Part shown: in pieces, positions 1-11,818 of the stretch | Numbering within the stretch: position 1 is the first letter of the stretch | Layout: the number at the start of each line of letters is the position of its first letter | Assembly: GCA_002189035.1 (NCBI GenBank) | Contig: NEEC01000020.1 | Coordinates: forward strand, 248,001-312,000 | Source: Utricularia gibba | Taxonomy: Eukaryota > Streptophyta > Magnoliopsida > Lamiales > Lentibulariaceae | Direction of reading: 5' to 3' | DNA: 64,000 bases | Position numbers and translations under genes: made by a program | Notes under the pieces: model-generated | Seen by the model: only the letters and a program-made list of their open reading frames with translations | Database searches by the model: none | What the model was told of the DNA's origin: nothing

Positions 1-1519
1 ACTCAACCATAGGCCCTGCAAGCGAGTTCATCCGGGAAGGTGGATTCTTGACAGATGCAGGCTTGTCAAAAGAATCCCGGGGCGACAGGCTTTGTGAACC
101 GGGAGCTCTACTATACTGAGGTCTGCAAGGAAAGAAGTGGGAATGGCTGTTGTTATGTGATGATCATGTAAACTGGAAGAACATGAGCATATCTGAACCT
201 GGGAAAGCAAGATCCTTCTGGCATATCAAGGATGTCGTTGCTGTATTCGTCGTAAATCGACAATGATGCCACAATGTAGCAGAGTCCAAACCAGAGAGAG
301 CTCTCCTGTATACAACATCAGAACATGTGATTTTAGTGAATGATACCAGTTGTATTTCTTTGAACATCTTTGCAACCTGATAGACAACCACAGCAGCATA
401 AGCTCCTAAGAAGATGCTCGACACCGCAGAACCCAAAACAGCACCAACAACAGCCGGTGGCCACAGTAAAATAGCGAGACCTGCAAAGGGCACGCATATT
501 GTCTCCAGAAACGGCCCTTCACGGCCTACACAATCATGAAACAACCGGATCCATCCTTTCACAAGCATGATGGGGCTCTTGACCAGAGCAATAACCGTAA
601 TCACCGGTAGATCAACGACTACACCTAGCGATCCGATAATCAGAGATGGTAGAAGATATAACAGTCTGCAACACACATGAAACACCACTTCAGATCAAGG
701 ACAATTTCCATGAAGCTAAAGAAGTGCTTGGTTACAATGGAGCACAAAAACACCAACCGGATCTCATAATACTTCCCCGGAGAAGGGCCTTCAAGTGCTA
801 GATCTTTCATGATTGACATGTACGAGTGGTAACAAACATCAAGGAAATCACGGACTACATTGAAGCTGTCTTTCACACTACCATATGTGCCATCCTGCCG
901 GCAAGGGAATGCAAGATAAGTCCATGAAAAAGACAGGATGCAAGCTGAGATTCATGGAAGTCAACCTACACAAACGCAGTGATAAAACTTGTCTGATCTA
1001 CCCTCTTCCACTGCCTTAAAAGTGGCAAACATGGGTGACAAAATACCATATGCAATACCAAACACAATGCTGGAGGAGATTCCAATAGGGGGCCAGGACA
1101 AAAGGGCTGCAAAAGTACACACGCAAAGAACCATCTTCAAAACTGGGCCAAATTTCTTTGTACTGCAACCAAGAAACTATGGAATCAGTATGTTGTGCAA
1201 GCTGAATTGGGATTGCAGAAATGATCAACAACATACCTTAAGATACAATAATAGGTATAAAAAAAATGGAGAGGCCAGAGTCCCAAGATGATCGCAGATA
1301 TCCCAATAGTGATTACCACAGATATCACTGGAAGCATAAGAATGCCTGAAAACAATCAACGGAGCCATCATTCCATCACTGCACAGCCAATCATTCGAAT
1401 CGAGAGAAAGGAAGTACCCACAAACCTTTGATGATACCAAGAAGGAGAAGCCCAGCGAAAAGCGGCAAGAAAACGATAAATTGCCAGAGGGAACCGAGCA
1501 ACCCCCTTCCGGGCTCCAT
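1..1519 (-). CDS. At3g27390-type multi-pass membrane protein (partial, C-terminus off the left edge)
   Basis: Seven exons can be chained on the minus strand: 1426-1519, 1237-1345, 970-1162, 758-894, 377-665, 199-305 and 1-122. All have GT-AG borders and consistent phase. The start is the ATG at 1519. The product opens MEPGRGLLGSLWQFIVFLPL and continues through several hydrophobic segments. Family hallmarks are visible: KFGPVLKMVLC, VVRDFLDVCYHSYMSIMKDL, REGPFLETICVPFAGLAILL and CYIVASLSIYDEYSNDIL. These match my memory of the plant 'uncharacterized membrane protein At3g27390' family. About 350 residues are present, and the family's remaining C-terminal part lies outside the window. No function is established that I know of. 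No frame break was seen in the exons. Confidence 0.85.
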
Positions 1520-2768
1520 TCGTAGTTTACCTCCCAATCACCAAAAAATTCGCCTTCAATGAAGAACAACAAAACTTTTCCAGTCCAGCAACCCCACTTT
1601 ACCAAATGACAATGTTTTAGTTCGATCAGTTCAGCGGGTTCCCTGGTTGTTGATTCCTACACTCTTTCCGCATGTGCACACCGCATCTTTATCGGAGCTT
1701 TGCGATAGGATTACGAAAAAAGGTAGTGGGTGTTGCTGTAATTGCGCAAAATGGCTTCTCCACCAACTGGCACATAACTGCTACAATGGCCACAGCAGTT
1801 CATATCTTATATAGCAAGACCCACCTCGCGAGTTTGTACCCTTCTTCGCAATCTTCCCTGAACAGCAATTGCGTTCCACGATGACCTACTTTTCTTCACT
1901 GTTTGTCTTTTTCATTTCCACCCGAAGCTTCGTCCGCCATTGACCGACTACTCTTCCCTGAACGCTCGTGTTGCTTACTTTTACTCACATCCTTTTTACC
2001 ACGCAAAACCACTTAGACTTTCCCGTTTTCTTACAAATGATTTTTTTAAAAAAAATAAGATTATTATTATTTACATCTATTTAATATGCATATTCTCTAA
2101 ATTTATAATAAACTTTAAAAAATTTCAAAAATTAAATTTCAACTTGAATATCTAAAAATTATAAATTTATATTTCAATATCATTTTCCAATGTCAAATAT
2201 TAACAAAATAACATAAAACGTTTCAAAGATGATTTTATTAGTCAATATAATTGATTTTTAATTCATTAAATCAAATCTTTGAAATAGTTTGTATATCATT
2301 CTTTTTGTACTTATCTTCTAGTTACTTATTCTTAATCCAATAATGCGAACATTCTATTTATGTCATATTCTAGAAGAAGGCACGAGTGTTTTACAAAAAA
2401 TAATCATTTTCTATTTCTTTTTCACACGCTAAGAACAAATTTTCCATTTCTACTCATATTAGAATTAAATGATTTCGTCTCGTATTTACCTAAGTCTTGA
2501 ATATGAGGTATGATAAAAGTAGATGAATTTATAAAAACCTAATTATATTATGTGAAATAATTCTTAAAAAATGTATTTTTCAAAAATCAATCCATGTGAT
2601 CGAGGTCCAAACCCTAATTTAATTCCGTGATTATATTCTGTATTCTTATGGAGCAAGAAAAGCATTTAAAAGAAAGAAAAAAAAAGGGGAGGACTATACG
2701 TGATCGTTTGTGTGATGTCCGCAAGGGTAAGTTTTCCGGTGGTTTGATTTTGACGTTCGATCGGAACC
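1520..2768. other. Intergenic spacer, divergent promoters of the membrane protein and the TBC gene
   Basis: No gene is supported here. Bases 1520-2000 have moderate GC and must hold the 5' leader of the leftward gene. Bases 2040-2690 are strongly AT-rich with long A and T runs. The short open frames at 1672 and 1940 have no recognisable protein character. Confidence 0.6.
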
Positions 2769-5700
2769 ATGTACGATGCGGAGCTCAGTGATCTTTCGGA
2801 TGACGGCGATTATGAGGCTTTGATCCGACAGGTATTTGATTCAATACCTACATGACTATTGATTGCTTGATTGGTAGTAAGTGTATATATTTGTGTCGCT
2901 TTTTCCTCTCCCAGGGGTCGGCGAGCATGTACAGAACCGATAGCGGTAAGCAGAGCGAGCCGGAAGGGGCAGAGACGGTGTTTGTGAAGGATAATGTGAC
3001 GATCCACCCAACTCAATATGCATCTGAGAGCATTAGTGGCCGGTTGAGGCTGTTTAAACTAGGGGATTCTCTTTTTATGGTAATGATTTCGCAGGGGGTT
3101 GTTTTAGTCTGCCTTTTTTCTTAGTTATTTGAGTTGATTCTGGAGTAAAGATATTTTTTTGCGATTCCAAACTTCTGGAGTTAGTGGTTTGTGTTTGACT
3201 TTTAGATCGATGCTCTTGGTTACTCTTTTTTCTGAATTGAAACTTGTTTTGGGTGCTACTATTGCAATGCAGACATGGATTCCTTACAAAGGACGAAGTT
3301 CTAATGAGAAGTTGTCAGACAAAGGTGGATGTAAACAATAATTTCAGATGTATTCGTCAAAGCTAGCTCCTTTGAGATGTAGTTACCATTCATGTTTCTT
3401 TTTTTTTTTGTTGTGCAGATAAAAATCTTTATTCCATTAGGGATCTACCGTTTTCAAACATTCGATCTATACGGAAACACACTCGTGCTCTGGTTTGGCA
3501 GTATGTTATTGTGGTTACATCATCAGGTATATTTATATAAGAGCATATGACATCGAATAATTGAAGCTTTGTGATGCCTTTTGTTCTCAATAACAAGGGT
3601 TAGGGTAAAAGCGTTAGCCACCTTACACATTGCTTTGTGTTATAGGAATTGCTTTTCCTACTTTCTATTTTTACAATGGAGGGGTTCGAGATTTCCTCTC
3701 CACCATAAAGCAGCATGTTTTTCTCGAGAGGTATGTTCAGATAAATATTTTAGTTATTTCATACTATCAGTTGACCTTTTTCTTCTTAGAATTTCAGAAG
3801 CATGGATGACATAATTCAAAATTTATCTTTTTCTTTTTGTATTCCGTCTCTCGTGTTCTTGGCCTGTTTTGTGGAGATACTTATAAAAGAAATTTCATTT
3901 GCTTTCTTGAATCCCAAAATTCGAGTTAGTTTTCCTCCCTGAAAAAGGATTTCAACTTCACTTCATTCTCTAAATGCTATAATGGAAAGCTCAAGTTTGC
4001 AGACTTAAAAAAGATTTATGAATTCTCTTTTCATCATTATAAATTAAGGTTCGCTAAATGCCTAATGTATATTTTCTGAAATGTTTTGCTGTAAGAACAA
4101 AAACCGTGTCTAAGGCCAAACATAACAGCCAGCACAGCTTAGGAGCACTGTTTTCTGGCCTCGTGAATAACTCCATTTGATTGTGTGTTTGCAGGTCATC
4201 AGATGATGCAAACCTATTTCTTGTGAATGACTTTCAAAATCCTTTACAGGTACACTGCTTCTATTCTCTCTCTGGTGTTTGGTGCAATGTATGATATTTC
4301 ATGGGTTAAATACTTGTATCAGATTTACATGTGGGCACTAATATCTTTCCTGTATGGTTGTTGATTGAGTTGCATTAACTTAAGTGATCTTAATCCTTCA
4401 TTTATGCAGAGAACGCTGTCCTCATTGGAGATTCATGGCACTGTTTCTGCGGCCAATCTTCCATCCCCTTCTGTAGCCAATGGAGCAGCCTCAACTGATT
4501 TTCAAGAAGAGGGTGATAAGGATATGAACTCTAGACATTCTGAACCGAAAAGCAGTGGAAAGCAAAGGCAAAAACATCATGATTCTGCTCGGGACCTTTC
4601 AATTCAGGTACTAGAGAAATTCTCACTTGTTACACGGTTCGCTCGTGAAACAACATCCCAGATTTTTGGTGAAACATTCGGTGATGAATTTGCTTCTCAA
4701 GAGACGAAATATAGCCAGTTGGTTCCATCTAATCACCTTATACCTGAGGATACCTCCAGAGTTGGTGAAGCTTTGACAGCACCAAGCTCCAGAGAAGTAA
4801 TTTTTTGAAATCTATTCTATATCGGGTTATACATTTTTGGCTTTGTTATATCTTTAATGAAACCTTTTCGCCTCATAGTTGTTAAAGTGTTTTATAATAT
4901 TTATATCCATTGCAGCTGGACAAATTATCATTAGTGTGGGGAAAGCCACGCCAGTCACCATTGGCTCATAAAGAGGTATCTTGTTTATCAAATGATTTAG
5001 GATTTCTCATGACATTTTTCATTATCAAAATTGCATAGAGCATGTCCTAGCTGTTTGAACAGAATCTCCCTTCCCTGTATTTTGAGATGACATCGAGTTA
5101 CTTTGTTTTTCTCTCATGATCTTTCACTTTGTTCTGGTTTTGAGTCTGACTATCGCCAGTGATATGAATTGAGTAACAGAATTATGGTTTTCCCTTGCAT
5201 CATGGTTATGAAATTTATACTTGCAGTGGAACACCTTCCTTGATTCGGAAGGGAGGGTTTTGGATTCACTTGCTGCACGAAAAAGAATATTTTATGGGGG
5301 AATAGAGCATGATTTGCGGAATGAGGTCTGCCTTCTGTAATACTGTTGTTGCCTATCTTTCGGATGCTCATGGCTGTCCAGTTTATGTACTATTTTTCCG
5401 TCGTAACTTCTTTTCTGCTGTAATTTTCTGTCCACAGGTTTGGACATTTTTGTTAGGGTTTTATTCATACGATTCAACATATGCTGAGAGAGAATATCTC
5501 ATGTCAGTAAAGAAGACAGAGTATGAAACTCTAAAAAAGCAGTGGCAGGTTTGTTTGCACAGTCAGAGAATTTAAGTTTGATATAATTGCTACTTATTTA
5601 TGTGGTAGGTCCGGCTTATTTTATTTACATAAGATACAAACTTACATTCTTTTCTGTTCAGAGTATTTCAAGGGATCAAGCAAAAAGGTTTACAAAGTTC

Positions 5701-6945
5701 AGGGAGAGGAAAAGCCTCATTGAGAAGGATGTGGTACGCTATGAATGTAAATTTTTGATAAAAGACGGAAACAATATGCGGAGACATGTGTTGAATTAAC
5801 CATTTCCTCTTCTTTTTGTTTCAAGGTGAGGACAGATAGGGCACTCTCGTTCTATGATGGAGATGATAACCCCAATGTGCAATTGTTACATGACATACTG
5901 TTGACATACTCATTTTTCAACTTCGATCTTGGGTATTGCCAGGTAGTAAAATGCATTTCCGGATTTTATACATATTTCGCTCTGACTTTTTACTTAGCTT
6001 GATCCTTTTTGCAACTTTTAGGGTATGAGTGATCTTCTCTCGCCAATTTTGTATGTGATGAGGGATGAAGCCCTGTCCTTTTGGTGCTTCGCTTCGCTAA
6101 TGGAACGCCTTGGACCTAATTTCAATCGTGATCAGAGTGGGATGCACTCGCAACTTTTTGCACTATCAAAGGTTACATACACCCTGTGTTTATTAAGTGC
6201 ATCAATATATTTTACAAGCATATCAACCGTTCGATGTCTTTTCACTCAAATGCTTGTTATCTAATGAATTACTTCACTGTAATTCTTGGGAAGCTAAAAA
6301 AGGGGTCACCACATCTAGCCTGGATTGTACGATTCATGTATCATTTTAGTATGAGAGTGCAAAGTCGATGATTATGGCCATCCTTTGACATGATATATGT
6401 TTTATTTAGTTCTCTCTTTCTGGTGCAGCTGGTACAACTATTGGACACTCCATTGCACAACTATTTTAATCAGACCGACTGCTTGAACTATTTCTTCTGT
6501 TTCCGCTGGCTCTTGATACAGTTCAAAAGGTAACTCTTGCTCCTTTTTTGTTTAATAGTGTTTGCTTTCAGTATCCACGTATAAAGCCATGGGTGCCTCT
6601 TGTTCCAGGGAATTCGATTATGATAGCACAATGCGGTTGTGGGAAATTCTCTGGACCCACTACCCATCCGAGCATCTTCACCTGTACACCTGCGTTGCGA
6701 TACTGAAGAGATATCGGAACAAGATAATCGGAGAACAGATGACTTTTGATGCACTACTGAAGTTCATCAATGAGCTCAGTGGCCATATTGATCTCGATCC
6801 AATTATCAGAGATGCCGAAGCACTTTGCATCTGTGCTGGTGAAAATGGGGCTGCCTCCATCCCTCCAGGAACTCCACCCTCGCTCCCCATAGTCGACCCC
6901 GATGCCTCCATATACCAGCAGATCGATGACGATGATGTACTCTGA
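2769..6945 (+). CDS. TBC-domain Rab GTPase-activating protein (GYP7/TBC1D15 type)
   Basis: The start ATG at 2769 begins a 63-bp first exon (MYDAELSDLSDDGDYEALIRQ, split from here on). About 15 exons with GT-AG borders can be joined to the TGA at 6943-6945, giving roughly 660 aa. The N-terminal half carries the domain typical of TBC1D15/Gyp7 (SGRLRLFKLGDSLFM, TWIPYKG, IRDLPFSNIRSIRKH, FYFYNGGVRDFL). The TBC domain follows: RKRIFYGGIEHDLRNEVW, then the arginine-finger motif IEKDVVRTDR and the glutamine-finger motif LGYCQ. Both catalytic fingers are present, so an active GAP that speeds GTP hydrolysis by Rab proteins in membrane traffic is expected. The C-terminus ends in an acidic QQIDDDDVL. 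It lies tail to tail with ARP6, 397 bp apart. The exact Rab target cannot be read from the sequence. Confidence 0.9.
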
Positions 6946-7342
6946 ACCAACATTCCAAGAACCAAGCCTATGGGAACAACCAGGGAATCAGGAGAAGGAT
7001 CAGCTTCATCTCTAGACCTCATGGACTTGCCAATTCATTTCCCCTTTGCGGTGGTAAGCACACTTTTCCAAAGCTGTGTTGCTGCTTGCTGTTTATCCAC
7101 ATTTCTTCAGATGTCCTAACTGTTGTCCTGTCTATAAATATTGGGTTGCTTTAATCCTTTGTAGAGAATGTACGTATTTCTCAATACCATATAAAATAAA
7201 TTTTGATTTCCTTTTGCATGTCATAGTTCATGTAGTATGAACATTATCGGCTCGAATAGTTGGATTAATCAGTTGTTGGTTTATCGAACCTGAGAACCTA
7301 AAACCGTCTGTTGGTTTTAGTAGTTGCACCCCTACTCAGGCA
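6946..7342. other. Convergent 3' region between the TBC gene and ARP6
   Basis: This is 3' untranslated sequence and spacer for two genes that end toward each other. No open frame or structured element is supported. Confidence 0.6.
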
Positions 7343-9572
7343 CTAGTGAAAGAACATCTTGTGGCACCTCCTGGATCCAAGCTCCTCATAGTCGCTCTTG
7401 GTGATGCACATGGCTTCGAAGCCAGGACTGGACACCAAGAGGGAGCCCCCACGCCATGCTCCCAGGATCGGACTGCAGAGGAGGATGCAGCAGTCAGAGA
7501 AGAGAACAAAGCTTCCTATTCTACTGATAACTGAAGGACATTCAACATTACTCTTCCTGCATCGTTATCTCGACTCCGTGGTGATCGGGGACGAGTGCGC
7601 GAATCTCTCTTTCTCTGCATCTCTTAAGAAAGATGGAATCAGAGGATGGTTGACAAGGATCAGACATGGATGGATGCTTACAGTCTTTGAGCAAACTGAG
7701 GAAACAATGTGCTACCACCAGTCAAGATGATGCTGCAAAAGGAGGTTCATCAGAGTTCAGGAATTGAAACCTTTTGGGAAAAATTTTGGATACAAATACC
7801 TTTGGTATAGAACGGGGCGAAGATGAGAATGACAAGAATTCACTGCTCGGACGACGCACTCCGCGAGCCCAGCCTGGTTCATCCCTAGCATGATTCATCC
7901 ATGTTAGCAGCTATCAGAGAACTAATGTGAAGCAGTAGTTCTCTGTTCAGCATCAAGAGAGGTATGAAACAAGTGCAAGCTCCTATGCTCTCTCACAGCA
8001 ATCTAAACCGAAGAAAAATCCACTGATCTTTTAGAGTTGCACACATTTCATCATGCAGCCAACAGATGACATCAAGTAAAAGAGACCTAAATCCGCAGGG
8101 CGAAACAACATCTCTGGAACGAGGAACCTCTCATTTGTTAGGTTAAACTCCTGTCAAGAAAGTATGATAACATTTTAATACTAAACAGGTAGAGAGAAAG
8201 GGCAAAAGGGAACTAAAACTGATACTGTTTTTGTGAGATCAGTTGCTCTTCCATGCAGGTTTTTACTGTGGGAATCGTCTTGTTTTCCATTTGGGAAAGA
8301 AGATGCATCCTGCAACGCCAGGTATCTTTTGGCTTCATCTGGATTTTTTACAAACCCCTTCGTGTTAGTGACACCATCAGGAAGAACATAAGTGCACCTA
8401 ACCAGGTTATCCATCCCCGATCTCCTGTAGGACATTAAAACTATGGAATTTGAGGAAGCTTTTACAGCAGGAATCGCCATGAAGTGTTTACATCAATGCA
8501 AGATAAGCATAAGTTTGATGTGAAGACACTTAAGTCATCTTGCTAAAGAGCCCAACTCAGCACTGATGAAGGCCAGTCAGAAGTCCACAAGAGCTTAACC
8601 AAGGAACAATATAAAGCAATGAAACTGTCTGCACACCAAGAAGAATGGGGATAGCAGTATCTGATTGAAGCCAGGAACTTTGTGAAGGGAGTGTGAAGTT
8701 GGGAGTAGCGAACAGCAGAAAGCTCTGACTAAGGAATTCTATTCCTTGAAAAATACCATAAAGGAGACTAGTGTTTGCCTGCAGTGAGTTGGCCTGGCCA
8801 CTGCAATAGCAATCTCTAAACCTACTGAACAGGAAATTTGTTTGGAAAAACAAGAGACTCATAAGATTGGACATCCAGACCTCGCAATGTTGAGGTCCCT
8901 TTCAAGATCAAGAGAGACAAAGCAAAGCTTCTCCTTGACATCATCCATGATGAAGCTCTCATCCATCACATTCACACTTCTGTAACTCACCAGTTCCTTG
9001 AGGTAATTCGTCAGCGCCTTCCCCCCAATGTCCACCCGCTTGACGCCATAGTTCAGGGTAAAGTTCTGGAAAACAGGGGCGACATGGGTGAAGCTGAAGC
9101 CACAGTCCACAACCAAGCTGCATTGGGCTTTGGACATAAGGCCATAGGGTTTCCTGGATGCCTCGTACAAATGCACCAGAGAGGGGGAATCGGCGATGAA
9201 AAGGGATTTGAAGCTGAACTCCTCGAAGATGATTTCATCAAGAGAACGCTGAACGGAAGGCGGGGTGAACAGGGGCTGGGTCAGGAGAAGGGAAACGTTG
9301 GGAGGATGGATTCTGAGAAGATGGGTGAAAAGATGTGCCCAGATTGAAGACTGCAAATCGGGGTTGATAACATACCCACGGTCTAGCGGGCGGCGGATGG
9401 CGGCGGAAGTGAGGTCCTCCGTTTGGGAGAGGAGTTGATCGGCGAGAAGCCATTTCTTAGAGGACGGAGGGCGCGCGGTGCAATTGGGGACTACGCAAGC
9501 TGGGTCACTTTCTCCACCAAATCCTGCTTTTATCAGCCCACCGCCGTTGTCCAGCACCACCACCTGAGACAT
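7343..9572 (-). CDS. ARP6: Actin-related protein 6, SWR1 chromatin-remodelling subunit
   Basis: Seven exons read cleanly: 8881-9572, 8226-8424, 8087-8150, 7800-7884, 7682-7732, 7552-7614 and 7343-7472. They total 1284 nt, or 427 aa, close to Arabidopsis ARP6. The N-terminus MSQVVVLDNGGGLIKAGFGG is the actin-fold phosphate loop. Later come VVDCGFSFTHVAPVF, RCTYVLPDGV, NERFLVPEMLFRP, ILTGGSTLFPQFAQRL, ERE-IRALVPDHHGVEI and GAWRGGSLLVSSPGFEAM. ARP6 is a core subunit of the SWR1 complex that deposits histone H2A.Z, and it controls flowering time and thermosensing in Arabidopsis. The five 3' exons are so short that they do not show as open frames. I recovered them by splice-site reading. The ATG lies 187 bp from the ATG of the next, divergent gene. 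Confidence 0.96.
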
Positions 9573-9759
9573 CTCCGCCGCCGCGCTGCTCGCAAATCTC
9601 CTAAATGACGAGGGTTTACTATTTATTAAAGAATCTAGCTTGATATCAGAATGGCTGACTTGGGCCGTCGCCTCTTCAGCGAATCCAAGTTCAGAGCTTT
9701 AAATCTCCCGTTGGCTCTCAGACTTCAACTAACAGTTTCCGAGTAAGCGGTTATGTATT
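9573..9759. promoter_or_regulatory. Compact divergent promoter between ARP6 and the 421-aa protein
   Basis: Only 187 bp separate the two start codons, so both leaders and both core promoters must fit here. A TTGGGCCG stretch near 9659 resembles a site II element. A bidirectional promoter is an inference from spacing. Confidence 0.5.
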
Positions 9760-11399
9760 ATGATGTCAGCGCGGCCGCCGGAACTGGAATTCGAAGCCCG
9801 TCAGCTAACGCTTCCGAATCATGTCTACGGGCAATCCCCACAAGCCTCCTCCTTTCTCTACGACCCAATTTCTACTTCACTTGCACTTCGCTATTCAGAC
9901 ACTTCTTTCGGTCTATACCCATCTTTTTCCCCCTTTTCTCAGAATTCCTTTCCGGCGCCGCCGCCCAAGTCAGTTGTGTCTTCTCCCACTTCCGGAGCTG
10001 CTTTCTTTCACCTCCGGACAGGTTCCTGCCCGGTGGAAACACTGTTCACTGTCTCATCTCCAGTGCTGCGTCCCGCTCCCGGGGTATTCCTCTCCTTCTA
10101 TCTGCTGCGCGACAAACGCTTTGTTAAACTGAGAGCTGTATCCAAACACAAGGATTTCGAGTTCGATCCCGGTAAATGTGGGATTTTGTTCAAGGTGAAC
10201 AATGGGGTGTCCATCAAGTTGTCGGCAGGAGTCAATATGCTCACCTTGTACTCTGTTGTGAATCCAAAGATTTGGGTTTTGGCAGTGAGATTGACTAAGG
10301 ACGAGGCCAATCAGGAAGCTTTAAAGCTCATGAAGTTCGCTGTCATTGACTGCAGCATGCCTGTTTTTACAGCTGAGATTTTTTCTGGGCTACTGGTTCT
10401 TGGAGAGGAAAATGGTGTTAGAGTCTTCTCGTTGCAGATTCTGGTTAATGACAATCACAAGAAGGCAAAGAAGCGCCTTGGAAAGACCTCTGATCCAGGT
10501 TTGATGTAGTTTTGGGTCCAAAAAACCTGTCTTTGGCTTTGATTGTTTCAGCAACTTATTATGCATTGTAAGCCGCAGTGAAGCCAAGATCTATCAAGCT
10601 GAGACAAGATTCAGGAAACACGGGAGTATTCTTTGTGCCGTTTGAGGCCATGGATGCCGCAGGCGCAAAGGTGACAGGAAGGCAAATTAAGGCTCTTTCT
10701 GTTCATGCACTGTCTTCTGGATGCATTGTGGTTTTAGACTCCTTTGGAGATGTCCATCTTCTACGCCTTCTGCACGCCGAGAACCGATCCAATATTCTTT
10801 TCAGCATGAAGCGTTTAAGTCTGGCCATGAAACTTCAAAAACTGGCTGTTCTCCAGGATGCTTCCTCAGGTTTGGTTTTGATTATCATCATACGTTTTCT
10901 CTAGTAGCCAGAAATTGAGGCTTCTATGCCATTTATGCAGCAACTCATAAGATTTGGATGTCGGATGGGAGTCATACGGTCCATCTTTTGAAGCTTTCTG
11001 GTCTAGATGCTTCTTCTGATCAGGCCGAGAAGAAAGAATCATCAGAAACCGAGTTTCGAACCACAGGTTTGATGTGTTGCTTATCTCCTTTTTTGCATCA
11101 AGATGCAATTTTGAGATTTCCTGAACTTCAAATCATAGTCTGGCTTTTTACCCTCAGGATCATCGTTTTAAGTTTGTTGTGGGCAGTTACTCAGGCAATT
11201 TTCACCAGTGAGAAGATTCAAGAGATTTTGCCTTTAGATGCTGATTCTCTACTGGTTCTTGGGCAAGGTAACCAGCAACTACACCAGACGCTCTTCTGTG
11301 TTTTCATAGCTGCCGAGTGGCATTGCGCATTAGGTTTCTACTGAAAAAAAGGGACTTGATTCATTTGCAGGTAGCTTGTTTGCCTACAGAACCCCCTGA
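9760..11399 (+). CDS. Unidentified plant protein, possibly beta-propeller-like
   Basis: Five exons fit: 9760-10498, 10579-10869, 10941-11066, 11187-11267 and 11371-11399. Together they encode about 421 aa ending GSLFAYRTP. Two ATGs lie in tandem (9760, 9763) and either could be used. I do not recognise the family with confidence. The protein has a proline- and serine-rich N-terminal region (about residues 55-100). After it come repeated short beta-rich units such as VNMLTLYSVVNPKIWVLAV, GLLVLGEENGVRVFSLQIL, ALSSGCIVVLDSFGDVHLL and THKIWMSDGSHTVHLLKL. These are spaced like blades of a WD or propeller fold. No signal peptide or membrane segment is evident. The acceptor of exon 4 (after 11186) was chosen because the alternatives give immediate stops. 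Confidence 0.72.
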
Positions 11400-11818
11400 A
11401 CTCATGTTGTTTGGTGAGTTTCCTGCACAACAGAAATCACTAATGGACTCTACAAACTGAAAAACAGAGGCTTCCCCCATTCTCAAAGCTTATCTGGATT
11501 TAGCATCTGTGGTTGGTGTAAAAAATCTGGCCTCGCTCTCTGCATAACATGCGTTTTGCATTCCAGGGCCAAATGCCAAACACAAGGAGCCTTTCGTGTG
11601 CCGGACTTCTCAGTGATCTGGATGAAGATCATAAGATCAACCATAGAGAACAAGACCTGAGAAACTGGTTTGGGACAGGCAGCCAACACGATCTCCAGTC
11701 ATCAAGAAGCACATTTGCTTGATTATCCCCACTGATCACTTCAAACTTTCGAGGGCAAGATGAAGAGGGATGGACAGAAGGCAGTCCAAGGTGTGATAAT
11801 ATATGTGTTGTAATAAGA

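Noticed and set aside
7398-7730. 110-codon plus-strand open frame
   Set aside because: It lies antisense to four ARP6 exons that encode conserved actin-related sequence; it has no splice signals or family match of its own.
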